DNA of 64,000 bases from Venatoribacter cucullus (lineage in GTDB: Bacteria; Pseudomonadota; Gammaproteobacteria; Pseudomonadales; Oceanobacteraceae): contig NZ_CP046056.1 of assembly GCF_016132445.1 (NCBI RefSeq), forward strand, positions 1,364,001 through 1,428,000, written 5' to 3'. The notes below the pieces were generated by a model. The model was not told the DNA's origin. It worked only from the letters and a program-made list of their open reading frames with translations, and did not search any database. This document shows positions 53,656 to 62,656 of this stretch, piece by piece. A program made the translations under genes and the position numbers. Every line of letters starts with the position of its first letter. Within the stretch, counting starts at the first letter, position 1.

Positions 53656-56553
53656 ATGTCACCATCCCCTGCGTTTCGCCATGTCGGCAGCACCCGCGTT
53701 GAATCACTGAATATTGAAATTCAGCATTACGAACACCTGGCCACCGGAGCCGTGCATTACCACCTGGCCACCGACCACGATGAGAACGTCTTTCTGGTCG
53801 CACTGCGGACCATGCCGCACGATTCCACCGGCGTGGCACACATTCTGGAACACACCGCCCTGTGCGGCAGTGAAAAATACCCGGTGCGTGACCCGTTTTT
53901 TATGATGACGCGCCGCTCGCTGAATACCTTTATGAACGCCATGACCAGCAGCGACTGGACGGCCTATCCCTTTGCCTCGCAGAACGACAAAGACTTTAAC
54001 AACCTGCTCGATGTGTACCTGGATGCCGTGTTCTTTTCCCGTCTGCACGAGCTGGACTTTGCCCAGGAAGGCCATCGCGTTGAATTCAGTGAGCCGGGCA
54101 ATCCCGAATCGCCGCTGGAATACAAAGGCGTGGTGTTCAATGAAATGAAAGGCGCCATGTCGTCGGCGGTCAGCCAGCTGTGGCAGGGCATCAGCAGCTA
54201 TCTGTTTCCGACCACCACTTACCACTACAACAGCGGCGGTGAACCGGCGGCCATTACCGATTTAACCTACGAGCAGCTGCTGGATTTCTACCGCAGTCAT
54301 TATCACCCCTCCAACGCCATCTTTATGACCTTCGGTAACCTGGATGTGACGGAGCTGCATCAGAAACTGGAAGCCCAGGCGCTGAGTCGCTTTGAGCGGC
54401 AGCACAAGCAATGGCGGGTGCCGGCGGAAAAACGCTATCCGGCGCCGGTGGCGGTGGAGCAGCGTTACGCCCTCGACAGTGACGATATGAACGCCGCCAC
54501 CCATCATGTGGTGGGCTGGTTGCTGGGCAACTCCACCGATCTGGCCGATCAGCTGGAAGCGCATCTGGTCAGCCAGGTATTGCTCGATAACAGTGCCTCG
54601 CCGCTGCGCCGGGCGCTGGAAGAAACCGAACTGGGTGGTGCGCCGTCACCACTGTGTGGGCTGGAGGATTCCAACCGCGAAATGAGCTTTATGTGTGGCA
54701 TTGAAGGCAGCGAGCCGGAGCATGCCGAAGCGGTCGAACAACTGATTCTCGCCACGCTGCAGCAGGTGGCCGACGAAGGCGTGCCGCAGGACATGATTGA
54801 TGCCGCCCTGCATCAGCTGGAATTACACCAGCGTGAAATCGGTGGTGACCATTATCCCTACGGTCTGCAGCTGATGTTCAATGCCTTGCCGGCGGCAACC
54901 CATTACGGGGATCCGGCGGCGCTGCTGAATCTGGACCCGGCGCTGGAACAATTGCGCGCCAAAGCCAGCCAGCCGGGCTTTATGCAGGAAGCCGTGCAGC
55001 GACTGCTGCTGAATAACCGTCACCGCGTGCGCTTCACCCTGCGCCCCGATGCGGAGCTGTCAGAGGAAAGCAAACGGCTGGAGCAGGAGCAACTGGAAGC
55101 CATCCGCAGCTGCCTGACCGACGCCGATAAACAAGCCATTCTGGAACGTACTCAGGCACTGGAAGCGCGTCAGGCGCAGGAAGACGATGCCGGCATTCTG
55201 CCGCAGGTAACGCTGGCCGATGTGCGTCCGCAGGTCAGCTATATCGCCCCGGCCGCGCAACACCATCAGGGCCTGCCAGCCACCGAATATGTGGTTGGCA
55301 CCAATGGCCTGCTGTATCAGCAGCTGCTTGCCGATCTGCCGGCGCTGAACCGCGAGCAGCTGACCTGGCTGCCGTTTTTTACCCAGGCCTGGACCGAAGT
55401 GGGTGCCGGTGGCAACGATTACCTGTTCCAGCAGCAGAAACAAACCGCCACCGTGGGCAGTCTGACTTCATACGCCAGCATCAAAGGCGCGGTGGATAAC
55501 TGCAACGCATTGCAGGGTTATCTGGTGATGACCGGCAAGGCCTTAACGGCAAAAGCGGATGACTTCAGCACCCTGATGCAGGAAACCTGGAGCAGCGCCG
55601 ATTTCAGTGAATCCGACCGGCTGGTGGATTTGTTAACCCAGGCGCGTTCCCGCCGCGAGCAGGGCATTACCGGTAATGGTCATGGTCTGGCCATGTCGCT
55701 GGCGGCGGCACCGCTGAATGCGGCGGCTGATATCGCTGACGAACTGGGCGGCATGCCGCAAATTAAGCGCCTGAAAGAACGGGTGCTGCTGGCGCAACAA
55801 CAGGGCGGGGCGTTTTTAACGACGGCGCTGCAGGACCTGGCGGCGCAATTCAGTCTGCCACAGGAAGTTTTGCTGGTGCATGATGAGCAGGGCGCTCATG
55901 CTCACCGGCAGTCTGTGCAGCAATGCTGGCCGGCGGCGGGGGTTGCCCCGGCGCAGCCGGTCAGCTGGCAAAGCGGGCAGAATCCCAACTGGTGGATGGT
56001 GGACAGTCAGGTGAATTTCTGCGCCTGGGCGCTGCCGACCGTCACTATGGAGCACGCAGATGCGCCGGTACTGGCGGTGCTGGCCGGCGTCTTGCGCAAT
56101 GCCTTCCTGCACACCGCTATCCGTGAAAAAGGAGGTGCCTATGGCGCCGGCGCCACCCAGGATTCAGCACTGGGCTGCTTTAAGTTCTATTCCTACCGCG
56201 ATCCGCGGGTGGAAGGCACCTTTGCTGACTTTGCCGCTTCCATTGACTGGGTACTGCAGCGTCCGGCCGGCGAGGATCTGGTGGAACAATCCGTACTGGG
56301 CCTGATCGGCAGCATGGACCGTCCGGGTTCACCGGCCGGTGAAGCCAAGCAGTTCTTCCATCTGGATCGCAGCGGCCGCAGCCGCTTGCTGCGCCAGCAG
56401 TTCCGCGAAGGCTTGCTGCGCACCCGTTGGGCGGATGTGCAGCGGGTAGCGGCACAGTACCTGCGTGAGCAAACCGGTCAGCGTGCGGTATTGGCGCCGC
56501 GGGGCAGCGAAGCGCTGGCGGAAAAACTGGGATTTGTTGCGAACGATTATTGA
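53656..56553 (+). CDS. M16C family metallopeptidase (PreP/presequence protease-like)
   Basis: A 965-residue zinc protease of the PreP type, which degrades short unfolded peptides. The inverted zinc motif HxxEH is in AHILEHTALCGSEKYPVRDPFFMM near residue 56, and a distal glutamate in VVFNEMKGAMSS. The second, inactive half includes REKGGAYGAGATQ. No signal peptide is visible, so it should act in the cytoplasm, clearing peptides. Close homologues are mostly organellar or from scattered bacteria. ATG 53656 has a weak ribosome site. Confidence 0.9.
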   Translation: MSPSPAFRHVGSTRVESLNIEIQHYEHLATGAVHYHLATDHDENVFLVALRTMPHDSTGVAHILEHTALCGSEKYPVRDPFFMMTRRSLNTFMNAMTSSDWTAYPFASQNDKDFNNLLDVYLDAVFFSRLHELDFAQEGHRVEFSEPGNPESPLEYKGVVFNEMKGAMSSAVSQLWQGISSYLFPTTTYHYNSGGEPAAITDLTYEQLLDFYRSHYHPSNAIFMTFGNLDVTELHQKLEAQALSRFERQHKQWRVPAEKRYPAPVAVEQRYALDSDDMNAATHHVVGWLLGNSTDLADQLEAHLVSQVLLDNSASPLRRALEETELGGAPSPLCGLEDSNREMSFMCGIEGSEPEHAEAVEQLILATLQQVADEGVPQDMIDAALHQLELHQREIGGDHYPYGLQLMFNALPAATHYGDPAALLNLDPALEQLRAKASQPGFMQEAVQRLLLNNRHRVRFTLRPDAELSEESKRLEQEQLEAIRSCLTDADKQAILERTQALEARQAQEDDAGILPQVTLADVRPQVSYIAPAAQHHQGLPATEYVVGTNGLLYQQLLADLPALNREQLTWLPFFTQAWTEVGAGGNDYLFQQQKQTATVGSLTSYASIKGAVDNCNALQGYLVMTGKALTAKADDFSTLMQETWSSADFSESDRLVDLLTQARSRREQGITGNGHGLAMSLAAAPLNAAADIADELGGMPQIKRLKERVLLAQQQGGAFLTTALQDLAAQFSLPQEVLLVHDEQGAHAHRQSVQQCWPAAGVAPAQPVSWQSGQNPNWWMVDSQVNFCAWALPTVTMEHADAPVLAVLAGVLRNAFLHTAIREKGGAYGAGATQDSALGCFKFYSYRDPRVEGTFADFAASIDWVLQRPAGEDLVEQSVLGLIGSMDRPGSPAGEAKQFFHLDRSGRSRLLRQQFREGLLRTRWADVQRVAAQYLREQTGQRAVLAPRGSEALAEKLGFVANDY

Positions 56554-56563
56554 TTAACACCAA

Positions 56564-56594
56564 ACAGGCCGGCATAATGCCGGCCTGCTTTCTG
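56564..56594 (+). terminator. possible terminator after the M16 protease
   Basis: CAGGCCGGCAT and ATGCCGGCCTG form a long stem around a two-base centre, followed by only a short T stretch. Termination is probably partial. Confidence 0.5.
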
Positions 56595-56613
56595 ATACCG
56601 ACAGGGAATCACT

Positions 56614-57366
56614 GTGACCATCAAGCATTTTGCTGTGGCCGGGCTGCTGTTCAGCCTTGGCGTACAGGCTGATCCACTCAATTCTGCCCAGCAACAGATC
56701 ACCAACACCGACCAGAGCGGCCGGCAGTCCCAGCAAAAAGTCGAGCAACTGGACGATCAGGCCCAGCAACTGCTGAACGAATACCGGCAGCTGCGCGCGG
56801 AAGCGGATCAGCTGGCGCTGTACAACCGCCAGATGACATCCATCGTCAACAGCCAGGAAGAAGAGCTGGTATCGCTGGCCAAACAAATTCTCGAAATTGA
56901 ACGCACCGAGCGGGGCATTCTGCCGCTGATGAGCCGTATGCTCGATTCCCTCGAGCAGTTTGTCGGGCTGGACACGCCGTTCCTGGCCCAGGAGCGCAGC
57001 GCCCGCCTGGCCTTGTTGCAGGACTTGCTGCTGCGTGCCGACGTGACAGTGTCGGAGAAATTCCGCCGCGTGCTCGAGGCCTACCAGATCGAAGTGGATT
57101 ATGGCCGCAATATCGAAGCCTACCGCGCTCAGCTGGACGGCATCTCATACGATTTTCTGCGCATCGGCCGGCTGGCTCTGTACCGTATGAGCAACGACGG
57201 CACCCAGGCCTGGGTCTGGCACCCGCAACAACAATGGCTGGCGCTGGACAGCGGCTATCTGCGTGATCTGCGCAAAGCCCTGAAGGTTGCCCAGCAAACT
57301 GCCGCACCGGAAATGCTGGTGGTGCCGCTGCCGACGCCGGCGTCACTGCGCGGGGAGGCTTCCTGA
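56614..57366 (+). CDS. DUF3450 periplasmic coiled-coil protein
   Basis: First gene of the TonB2 operon. The 250-residue protein has a signal peptide (about 1-20, VQA), then long heptad-like helices (QSQQKVEQLDDQAQQLLNEYRQLRAEADQL) typical of DUF3450, and a short C-terminal domain with LWRMS-like RLALYRMSNDGTQAWVWHPQQQ. DUF3450 proteins always sit with TtpC, ExbB2, ExbD2 and TonB2, and are thought to be accessory. GTG start 56614 follows AGGGAA. The stop overlaps the next gene (ATGA-like). Confidence 0.88.
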   Translation: MTIKHFAVAGLLFSLGVQADPLNSAQQQITNTDQSGRQSQQKVEQLDDQAQQLLNEYRQLRAEADQLALYNRQMTSIVNSQEEELVSLAKQILEIERTERGILPLMSRMLDSLEQFVGLDTPFLAQERSARLALLQDLLLRADVTVSEKFRRVLEAYQIEVDYGRNIEAYRAQLDGISYDFLRIGRLALYRMSNDGTQAWVWHPQQQWLALDSGYLRDLRKALKVAQQTAAPEMLVVPLPTPASLRGEAS

Positions 57367-58766
57367 TGAACCTGTTTAAACACGCCCGCACCTTATTACT
57401 GAGCGTTGCGCTGGCCAGCCCGCTGGCACTGGCAGAAGACAATGCTCCGGCCGCCAAACCCGATCCGCTGGCCAATCTGCTGCAACAAATTGGCAGCTAT
57501 CAGCGTGCTGAAAACAGCCAGAATAAAGCCCGTGAAGCGGCGTTCCTGGCCGATGTTGCCGAGCAGAATCGCCTGCTGAGTGAAGCTCGCGCGGCACTGA
57601 AACGCGAACAGCAACTGGCCGACAGCCTGAAAAAACGCTTCGACAACAACGAACAGGCCCTGACTGAGCGCGAAGAAGAGCTGCGCCTGCGGGTGGGCAA
57701 CCTCGGTGAAATGTTTGGCGTGGTACGTCAGGTTGCCGGCGATCTGAACACCGTGCTGGCCGATAGCCTCACCCGCGTGGAGCTGCCGCAGCGCAAAGCG
57801 GATCTGGATAAATTGGCCGGCGCCAAAGAGCTGCCGACCATCGCCGAACTGGAAGACCTGTGGTTTACCCTGCAGCAGGAAATGAGCATCAACGGCGCCA
57901 TCCGCCGCTTTGACGCACCCGTCATCAATACCGATGGCAGCAGCGCGCCGCGCAGCGTGGTCAGACTGGGCGTATTTAATGCGCTGGATGACGCCGGCTA
58001 CCTGAGCTTTGATGCGGAACTGCAACAGCTGCGGGCGCTGGGGCGGCAACCGGCACAGGCGGGCCTGGCGCAGGATTATCTGACCAGCACCGACACCGTT
58101 GCCGCGGTTGCCATTGACCCCAGCCGGGGCGCGTTATTAACCCTGTCGCTGGAAAGCCCGGATCTGATTGAACGCATTCAGCAGGGCGCGCTGGTGGGTT
58201 ACATCATTATCGCGCTGGGCCTTATCGGCCTGCTGATTGCGGCGGTACGGCTGATTACCCTGGAAGGCATTGCCGCCAAGGTCCGCCGGCAGCAGCAGGA
58301 TATTACTCAGCCCACTGCTGATAATCCGCTGGGCCGCGTACTGCAGGTTTATCAGAATCTGCCGCGCCCGGTGGATATGGATACGCTGGAAGCGAAAATG
58401 GACGAGGCCGTACTGCACGAACTGCCGGCACTGGAACGCGGACAGGCCATTATCAAGCTGTTTGCTGGCATTGCGCCGCTGCTGGGGCTGCTGGGCACCG
58501 TCACCGGCATGATCGCCACCTTCCAGGCCATTACCAACTTTGGCACCGGCGATCCGAAACTGATGGCGGCGGGTATTTCTCAGGCGCTGGTCACCACCGT
58601 ACTGGGCCTGCTGGCGGCCATTCCGCTGCTGCTGGCGCATAACTGGGTGGCCTCGCGCAGCAAGAATCTGGTGCAGCTGCTGGATGAACAGTCGGCCGGC
58701 CTGATGGCCACCGCTCTGGAGCAACAGCAGCAACAACAGCAGCAACAGCCGCAGGCAGGGCAGTAA
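57366..58766 (+). CDS. TtpC-like MotA/TolQ/ExbB protein with long periplasmic part
   Basis: Third-partner protein of TonB2 systems (TtpC in Vibrio). A signal sequence (about 1-23, LALA) and a coiled-coil periplasmic region (AREAAFLADVAEQNRLLSEARAALKREQQLADSL) precede three membrane segments of the ExbB type (GYIIIALGLIGLLIAAVRLI, IAPLLGLLGTVTGMIATF, VLGLLAAIPLLLA). The C terminus is a run of nine glutamines encoded by CAG/CAA. The conserved GLLGTVTGM and ISQALVTT match TolQ/ExbB. 466 residues fit TtpC. Overlaps the DUF3450 stop. Confidence 0.92.
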   Translation: MNLFKHARTLLLSVALASPLALAEDNAPAAKPDPLANLLQQIGSYQRAENSQNKAREAAFLADVAEQNRLLSEARAALKREQQLADSLKKRFDNNEQALTEREEELRLRVGNLGEMFGVVRQVAGDLNTVLADSLTRVELPQRKADLDKLAGAKELPTIAELEDLWFTLQQEMSINGAIRRFDAPVINTDGSSAPRSVVRLGVFNALDDAGYLSFDAELQQLRALGRQPAQAGLAQDYLTSTDTVAAVAIDPSRGALLTLSLESPDLIERIQQGALVGYIIIALGLIGLLIAAVRLITLEGIAAKVRRQQQDITQPTADNPLGRVLQVYQNLPRPVDMDTLEAKMDEAVLHELPALERGQAIIKLFAGIAPLLGLLGTVTGMIATFQAITNFGTGDPKLMAAGISQALVTTVLGLLAAIPLLLAHNWVASRSKNLVQLLDEQSAGLMATALEQQQQQQQQQPQAGQ

Positions 58767-58769
58767 GCC

Positions 58770-59273
58770 ATGCAGTGGCTGCTGGACTTTATCGCCCAGG
58801 GCGGTCCGGTGCTGTACGGCATCTTATTGCTGTGCCTGCTGCTGTGGAGCCTGATTCTGGAGCGGTTATGGTTTTTTTACCGCGAGCTGCCGGCTCTGCG
58901 TGCGCAATTAACCGCGCACTGGCAACAGCGCCCGGAACACCGCAGCTGGATGGCGCGCAAAATCCGGCTCGGCCTGCTCAGTCAGCATAAACAGGCGACC
59001 CAGCAATACCTGTCAGCGGTCGGCATCCTGATTGCCATTTGTCCCTTAATGGGGCTGCTGGGTACGGTCACCGGCATGGTCAGCGTGTTTGATGTGCTGG
59101 CAGTGACCGGTACCGGCAATGCCCGCGCCATGGCCAACGGTATTTCGCAGGCCACCATTCCGACCATGGCCGGGCTGGTGGTGGCATTAACCGGGTTGTA
59201 CTTCCGCACTCGTTTTAAACGTTTATCCGAGCGTGCCGTCCGCCGGCTCGCTGATTCCTTACCTACGGACTGA
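58770..59273 (+). CDS. exbB: ExbB-type proton channel subunit of TonB2
   Basis: A 167-residue three-helix protein: LYGILLLCLLLWSLILERLWF, then GILIAICPLMGLLGTVTGMVSVF, then ANGISQATIPTMAGLVVALTGLYF. Forms the stator pentamer around ExbD, drawing on the proton gradient. Shorter than E. coli ExbB (244), as for ExbB2. Starts 3 bp after ttpC. Confidence 0.95.
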   Translation: MQWLLDFIAQGGPVLYGILLLCLLLWSLILERLWFFYRELPALRAQLTAHWQQRPEHRSWMARKIRLGLLSQHKQATQQYLSAVGILIAICPLMGLLGTVTGMVSVFDVLAVTGTGNARAMANGISQATIPTMAGLVVALTGLYFRTRFKRLSERAVRRLADSLPTD

Positions 59274-59278
59274 ATCCT

Positions 59279-59686
59279 ATGGCACGACGTCATACCGACA
59301 GCGACGCCGATGGCAACGATATCGACATCACGCCGATGCTCGATATCGTGTTTATCATGCTGATCTTTTTTATCGTCACCACGTCATTCGTTAAAGAAAG
59401 CGGGGTGACGGTCAATCGCCCCAGTGCCCAGACGGCGGAAGAAAAGAAAGGCAGCAATATTCTGGTGGCCATCCGCGCCAACGGTGAAATCTGGATCGAC
59501 CGCCGTGCCATCGATGTGCGGGCGGTGCGCCCCAATATCGAGCGCATGAAGGCCGAAAACCCGGAAGGGGCCGTCATTATTCAGGCCGATGAGTTTTCGC
59601 CCACCGGCTTACTGGTGAAAGTAATGGACCAGATCCGGCTGGCCGGTATCACCAATATTTCCATTTCTGCTGAGGCCGCCAACTGA
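59279..59686 (+). CDS. exbD: ExbD/TolR family biopolymer transporter
   Basis: A 135-residue single-pass protein with the proton-carrying aspartate in DIDITPMLDIVFIMLIFFIVTTSFVKE, followed by a periplasmic TolR-like domain. Partner of the upstream ExbB. Its stop overlaps the tonB start (ATGA). Confidence 0.95.
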   Translation: MARRHTDSDADGNDIDITPMLDIVFIMLIFFIVTTSFVKESGVTVNRPSAQTAEEKKGSNILVAIRANGEIWIDRRAIDVRAVRPNIERMKAENPEGAVIIQADEFSPTGLLVKVMDQIRLAGITNISISAEAAN

Positions 59687-60306
59687 TGAAGCGCATTGCT
59701 CTGGCGTTGCTGGCCTCGGCACTGTTTACGCTGGGGCTATTCTGGGTGATGCATCGCATGGTCTCCGGCCCGGCGGAATTGCAGCGCCCGGATCAGGATC
59801 GCGCCGTCGTCGACTTTATCCGCCTCAAGCAGGACAGTCAGACCGAGCTGAAAGAACGGCGCAAACCGGAACCACCGAAGCCGCAAAAGCCCAAACTGCC
59901 GCAGGAAAGCGTCAGCCAGCAGGATGTGCCGATGCAGCAGATTCCGTTCAAGGTGCCGCAGGTAACGCCGGATCTGTCGTTATCGCAGCAGTCATTATTG
60001 GGTGATGCGGTGGTCGGGCTGGGCTTTGGTGACAGCGATGTCATTCCGCTGGTGCGCATGAATGCGGTGTATCCTCAGCGGGCGCTGCGGCAAAAGATTG
60101 AAGGCTTTGTGACCGCCCGGTTACAGATCACGCCGGAAGGCACGGTCGAATCGGTGAATATTATTGAGGCGCAGCCACGCGGCGTCTTTGAACGCGAAGC
60201 CATTCGCGCCCTCTATAAATACAAGTTCAAACCCAAGATGGAAAACGGCCGCCCGGTGGCACAAACCGCGACCCAAACCATTGAGTTTAAGCTGGGGGAC
60301 TCCTGA
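59686..60306 (+). CDS. tonB: TonB family energy transducer
   Basis: A 206-residue protein with an N-terminal membrane anchor (about 3-24, ALALLASALFTLGLFWVM). A Pro/Lys linker (KPEPPKPQKPKLPQE) is much shorter than in E. coli TonB1. The C-terminal TonB domain (about 125-205) reads MNAVYPQRALRQKIEGFVTARLQI and AIRALYKYKFKP. Short linker and operon context define the TonB2 type. Transduces energy to outer-membrane receptors such as the BtuB-like one nearby; that pairing is inferred. Confidence 0.93.
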   Translation: MKRIALALLASALFTLGLFWVMHRMVSGPAELQRPDQDRAVVDFIRLKQDSQTELKERRKPEPPKPQKPKLPQESVSQQDVPMQQIPFKVPQVTPDLSLSQQSLLGDAVVGLGFGDSDVIPLVRMNAVYPQRALRQKIEGFVTARLQITPEGTVESVNIIEAQPRGVFEREAIRALYKYKFKPKMENGRPVAQTATQTIEFKLGDS

Positions 60307-61574
60307 TGCGCTTGATCCCGCTGTTGTTGTGCTGGTTGAGCCTGAGCCTGAATGTGGTGGCGCAGGACATGACCTTGTCGCCAGCCACCTACAACGCCCT
60401 GAATAAAATTCAGGAGCAACTGGGTGCCCAACAGCTGACTGAAGCAGAAGCCGGCCTGCACAAACTGGAAGAGCAGCTGGCACCGGGCTTTGGTCTGGCG
60501 CTGGTGCATCAGCTGCATGGCCAGCTGCACTTAATAAAAGAAGAGTCAGAACAGGCGCTGGAGCATTTCCGCCGGGCGCTGGCGCTGAATGTACTGTCGC
60601 CGGCGCAGGAATCGGCCATTGCCACCACCACCGCGCAGATTCTGCTGCAGCTGGAGCGCCCGGACGATGCTCTGGCCGAACTGGAGCCACGGCTGGAGCG
60701 CTTGCTGCAGCGCGAACAGGAAGACCGGAAAAAACGCCGTAAAGGCGAGGGCGATGTGCGTTATGTGCAGCCCATGAGCCTGATTACCGTCGGCACGGCC
60801 TACCAGATGCGGAAGAAATATCAGCCCTCTATCCGCTGGCTGAAAAAGGGCATTAAGCGCAGCGATTCGCCGCGCGAAAGCTGGCTGCTGATGCTGATGG
60901 TGGCGCTGTATCAGGAAAAACTGTACGCCGAAACCGCGCTGGTACTGGACGATCTGATCCGTCTGAACCCGGGTAAGGAAGATTACTGGCAGCAGCAGGC
61001 GTCGGTGTACCAGATTATGGAACAGCAGGCGCTGGCGTTGCGCACCCTGGAATTGGGGTATGCCGCCGGCCACATCAAAAAACCAGACAGTATTCTGCAG
61101 CTGGTGCAGCTGCTGATCAGCGAAAACCTGCCCGAGCGCGCCGGCCGCATTCTGCAACAGCACCTGAATAACAAAACCCTGGAATTAACCGAACGTAACT
61201 GGCGCTTGTTAGCGGCCGCCTGGCAGCAGGGGCGCGAGCGCAGCAAGGCGGTTGCCGCCATGCGCACCGCCAGCACCTTTATGCAGGATGGCAGTCTGTT
61301 GTATCGCGCAGCCCAGCTGCAGCTGCAGGATGCCGAATACCGGGGGGCGTTAACCGATGCGGAAGCGGCGTTAAAACAAGGCCTGCCGGAGCGTGACAAG
61401 GCCCGCACGCTGATGCTGGCGGCCAGCAGTGCCTACGAACTGCAGGATTTCAACACCGCCCGGCGCTACTTTCAGCAGGCCTTAACCTATGCCGATACCG
61501 CCGCCAATGCGCGCTCCTGGCTGGATTATCTGGCCATGCTGGAGCAATACCAGGAGGTTGCCGTCAGTTACTGA
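60306..61574 (+). CDS. TPR-repeat periplasmic protein of the TonB2 operon
   Basis: A 422-residue exported protein (signal about 1-20, NVVAQ) built of tetratricopeptide-like helix pairs: ALEHFRRALALNVLSPAQESAI, AETALVLDDLIRLNPGKEDYW, ALTDAEAALKQGLPERDKA. Usually the last gene of DUF3450-TtpC-ExbB2-ExbD2-TonB2 operons. Probably a periplasmic adaptor; function unproven. ATG overlaps the tonB stop. A strong terminator follows. Confidence 0.88.
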   Translation: MRLIPLLLCWLSLSLNVVAQDMTLSPATYNALNKIQEQLGAQQLTEAEAGLHKLEEQLAPGFGLALVHQLHGQLHLIKEESEQALEHFRRALALNVLSPAQESAIATTTAQILLQLERPDDALAELEPRLERLLQREQEDRKKRRKGEGDVRYVQPMSLITVGTAYQMRKKYQPSIRWLKKGIKRSDSPRESWLLMLMVALYQEKLYAETALVLDDLIRLNPGKEDYWQQQASVYQIMEQQALALRTLELGYAAGHIKKPDSILQLVQLLISENLPERAGRILQQHLNNKTLELTERNWRLLAAAWQQGRERSKAVAAMRTASTFMQDGSLLYRAAQLQLQDAEYRGALTDAEAALKQGLPERDKARTLMLAASSAYELQDFNTARRYFQQALTYADTAANARSWLDYLAMLEQYQEVAVSY

Positions 61575-61598
61575 CGCGCTCGCCTGAGAACATCGGCC

Positions 61599-61631
61599 AA
61601 AAAAAAACCGGGAGCGATCCCGGTTTTTTTA
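61599..61631 (+). terminator. bidirectional terminator between the TonB2 operon and xthA
   Basis: ACCGGGA, loop GCGA-type and TCCCGGT are flanked by eight A and seven T. Ends both convergent units. Confidence 0.9.
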
Positions 61632-61663
61632 TTTTCGCGGCTGACCTGCTGAAGCCGCTGGTA

Positions 61664-62479
61664 TCAGGAAAAGGTCGCCCACACCGGCGCATGGTCAGAC
61701 GGTTTTTCCATACCGCGCACCTCATAACCAATGCCCACCGCCGTGCATTCCGCTGCCACCGGCGCGGTAGCCAGAATATGGTCAATGCGCAGGCCGCGCT
61801 TGGGTTCGTCATCAAAGCCTTTGGAGCGGTAATCAAACCAGCTGAAGCGTTCCATGCTGTCGGGATGGTGCTTACGGTAGGTATCCTGCAGACCAAAGCC
61901 GAGCAGGCGCTGATACCACTCGCGCTCTTCCGGCAAAAAGCTGCACTTGCCGGTTTTCAGCCAGCGTACCCGGTTGGGCTCGCCAATGCCGATGTCGGTA
62001 TCTTCCGGGGAGATATTCATATCGCCCATCACAATCACCCGATCGTCCGGGCTGAAGGTTTCCTGCAGATAACGGCTTAAATCGGCATAGAATTTTTCTT
62101 TGGCCGGGAACTTGGTTTCGTGTTTACGGCTTTCGCCCTGCGGGAAGTAGCCATTCAGCACGTTCCAGACCTTGCCGTTAATCACATAGCGGGCGTGGAT
62201 CATACGCTTCTGAGCGTCTTCGTTGTCCCAGGGCCAGCCTTTCTGTACAAACTCTGGCGCCACCTTGCTTAACAGCGCTACGCCGTAATGGCCTTTCTGG
62301 CCAAAAAACTCCACATGAAAGCCCAGCGCCTGCACATCGGCTAACGGAAATTCGCTGTCCTGCACCTTGGTTTCTTGCAGGCCCAGAATGTCCGGGTCGT
62401 ACTGCTCGCGAATCGCCTGCAGCTGATGAGGACGGGCGCGGATGCCATTGATATTGAAGCTGATAACGGTGGTGGTCAT
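61664..62479 (-). CDS. xthA: exodeoxyribonuclease III
   Basis: AP endonuclease/3'-5' exonuclease of base excision repair. The 271 residues have the exo-endo-phosphatase motifs [48 protein letters not shown] and the catalytic histidine in [15 protein letters not shown] 62479 (MTTTVISFN) is chosen over 62503. Divergent from the outer-membrane receptor gene. Confidence 0.95.
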   Translation of the reverse strand: MTTTVISFNINGIRARPHQLQAIREQYDPDILGLQETKVQDSEFPLADVQALGFHVEFFGQKGHYGVALLSKVAPEFVQKGWPWDNEDAQKRMIHARYVINGKVWNVLNGYFPQGESRKHETKFPAKEKFYADLSRYLQETFSPDDRVIVMGDMNISPEDTDIGIGEPNRVRWLKTGKCSFLPEEREWYQRLLGFGLQDTYRKHHPDSMERFSWFDYRSKGFDDEPKRGLRIDHILATAPVAAECTAVGIGYEVRGMEKPSDHAPVWATFS

Positions 62480-62656
62480 GGGCGTTCCTGTTCGGTTTTT
62501 CAAAGCCCGCCATCATACCAGCCGCCGGCCGCAGGGTCAGGATTTACCGCTGTATGCAAAATAACCGGCAGATTACCGGCATGTAACGCCATGGTTTACC
62601 AGCGCTGTGCTGCTCACCAGAATGCGCGCCATTGCCGATTTACCCAGGGAATTACC

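Noticed and set aside
62504-62656. Cobalamin riboswitch upstream of the BtuB-like gene
   Set aside because: The interval is only about 150 bases and no B12-box-like sequence was found by eye; left as an open check.
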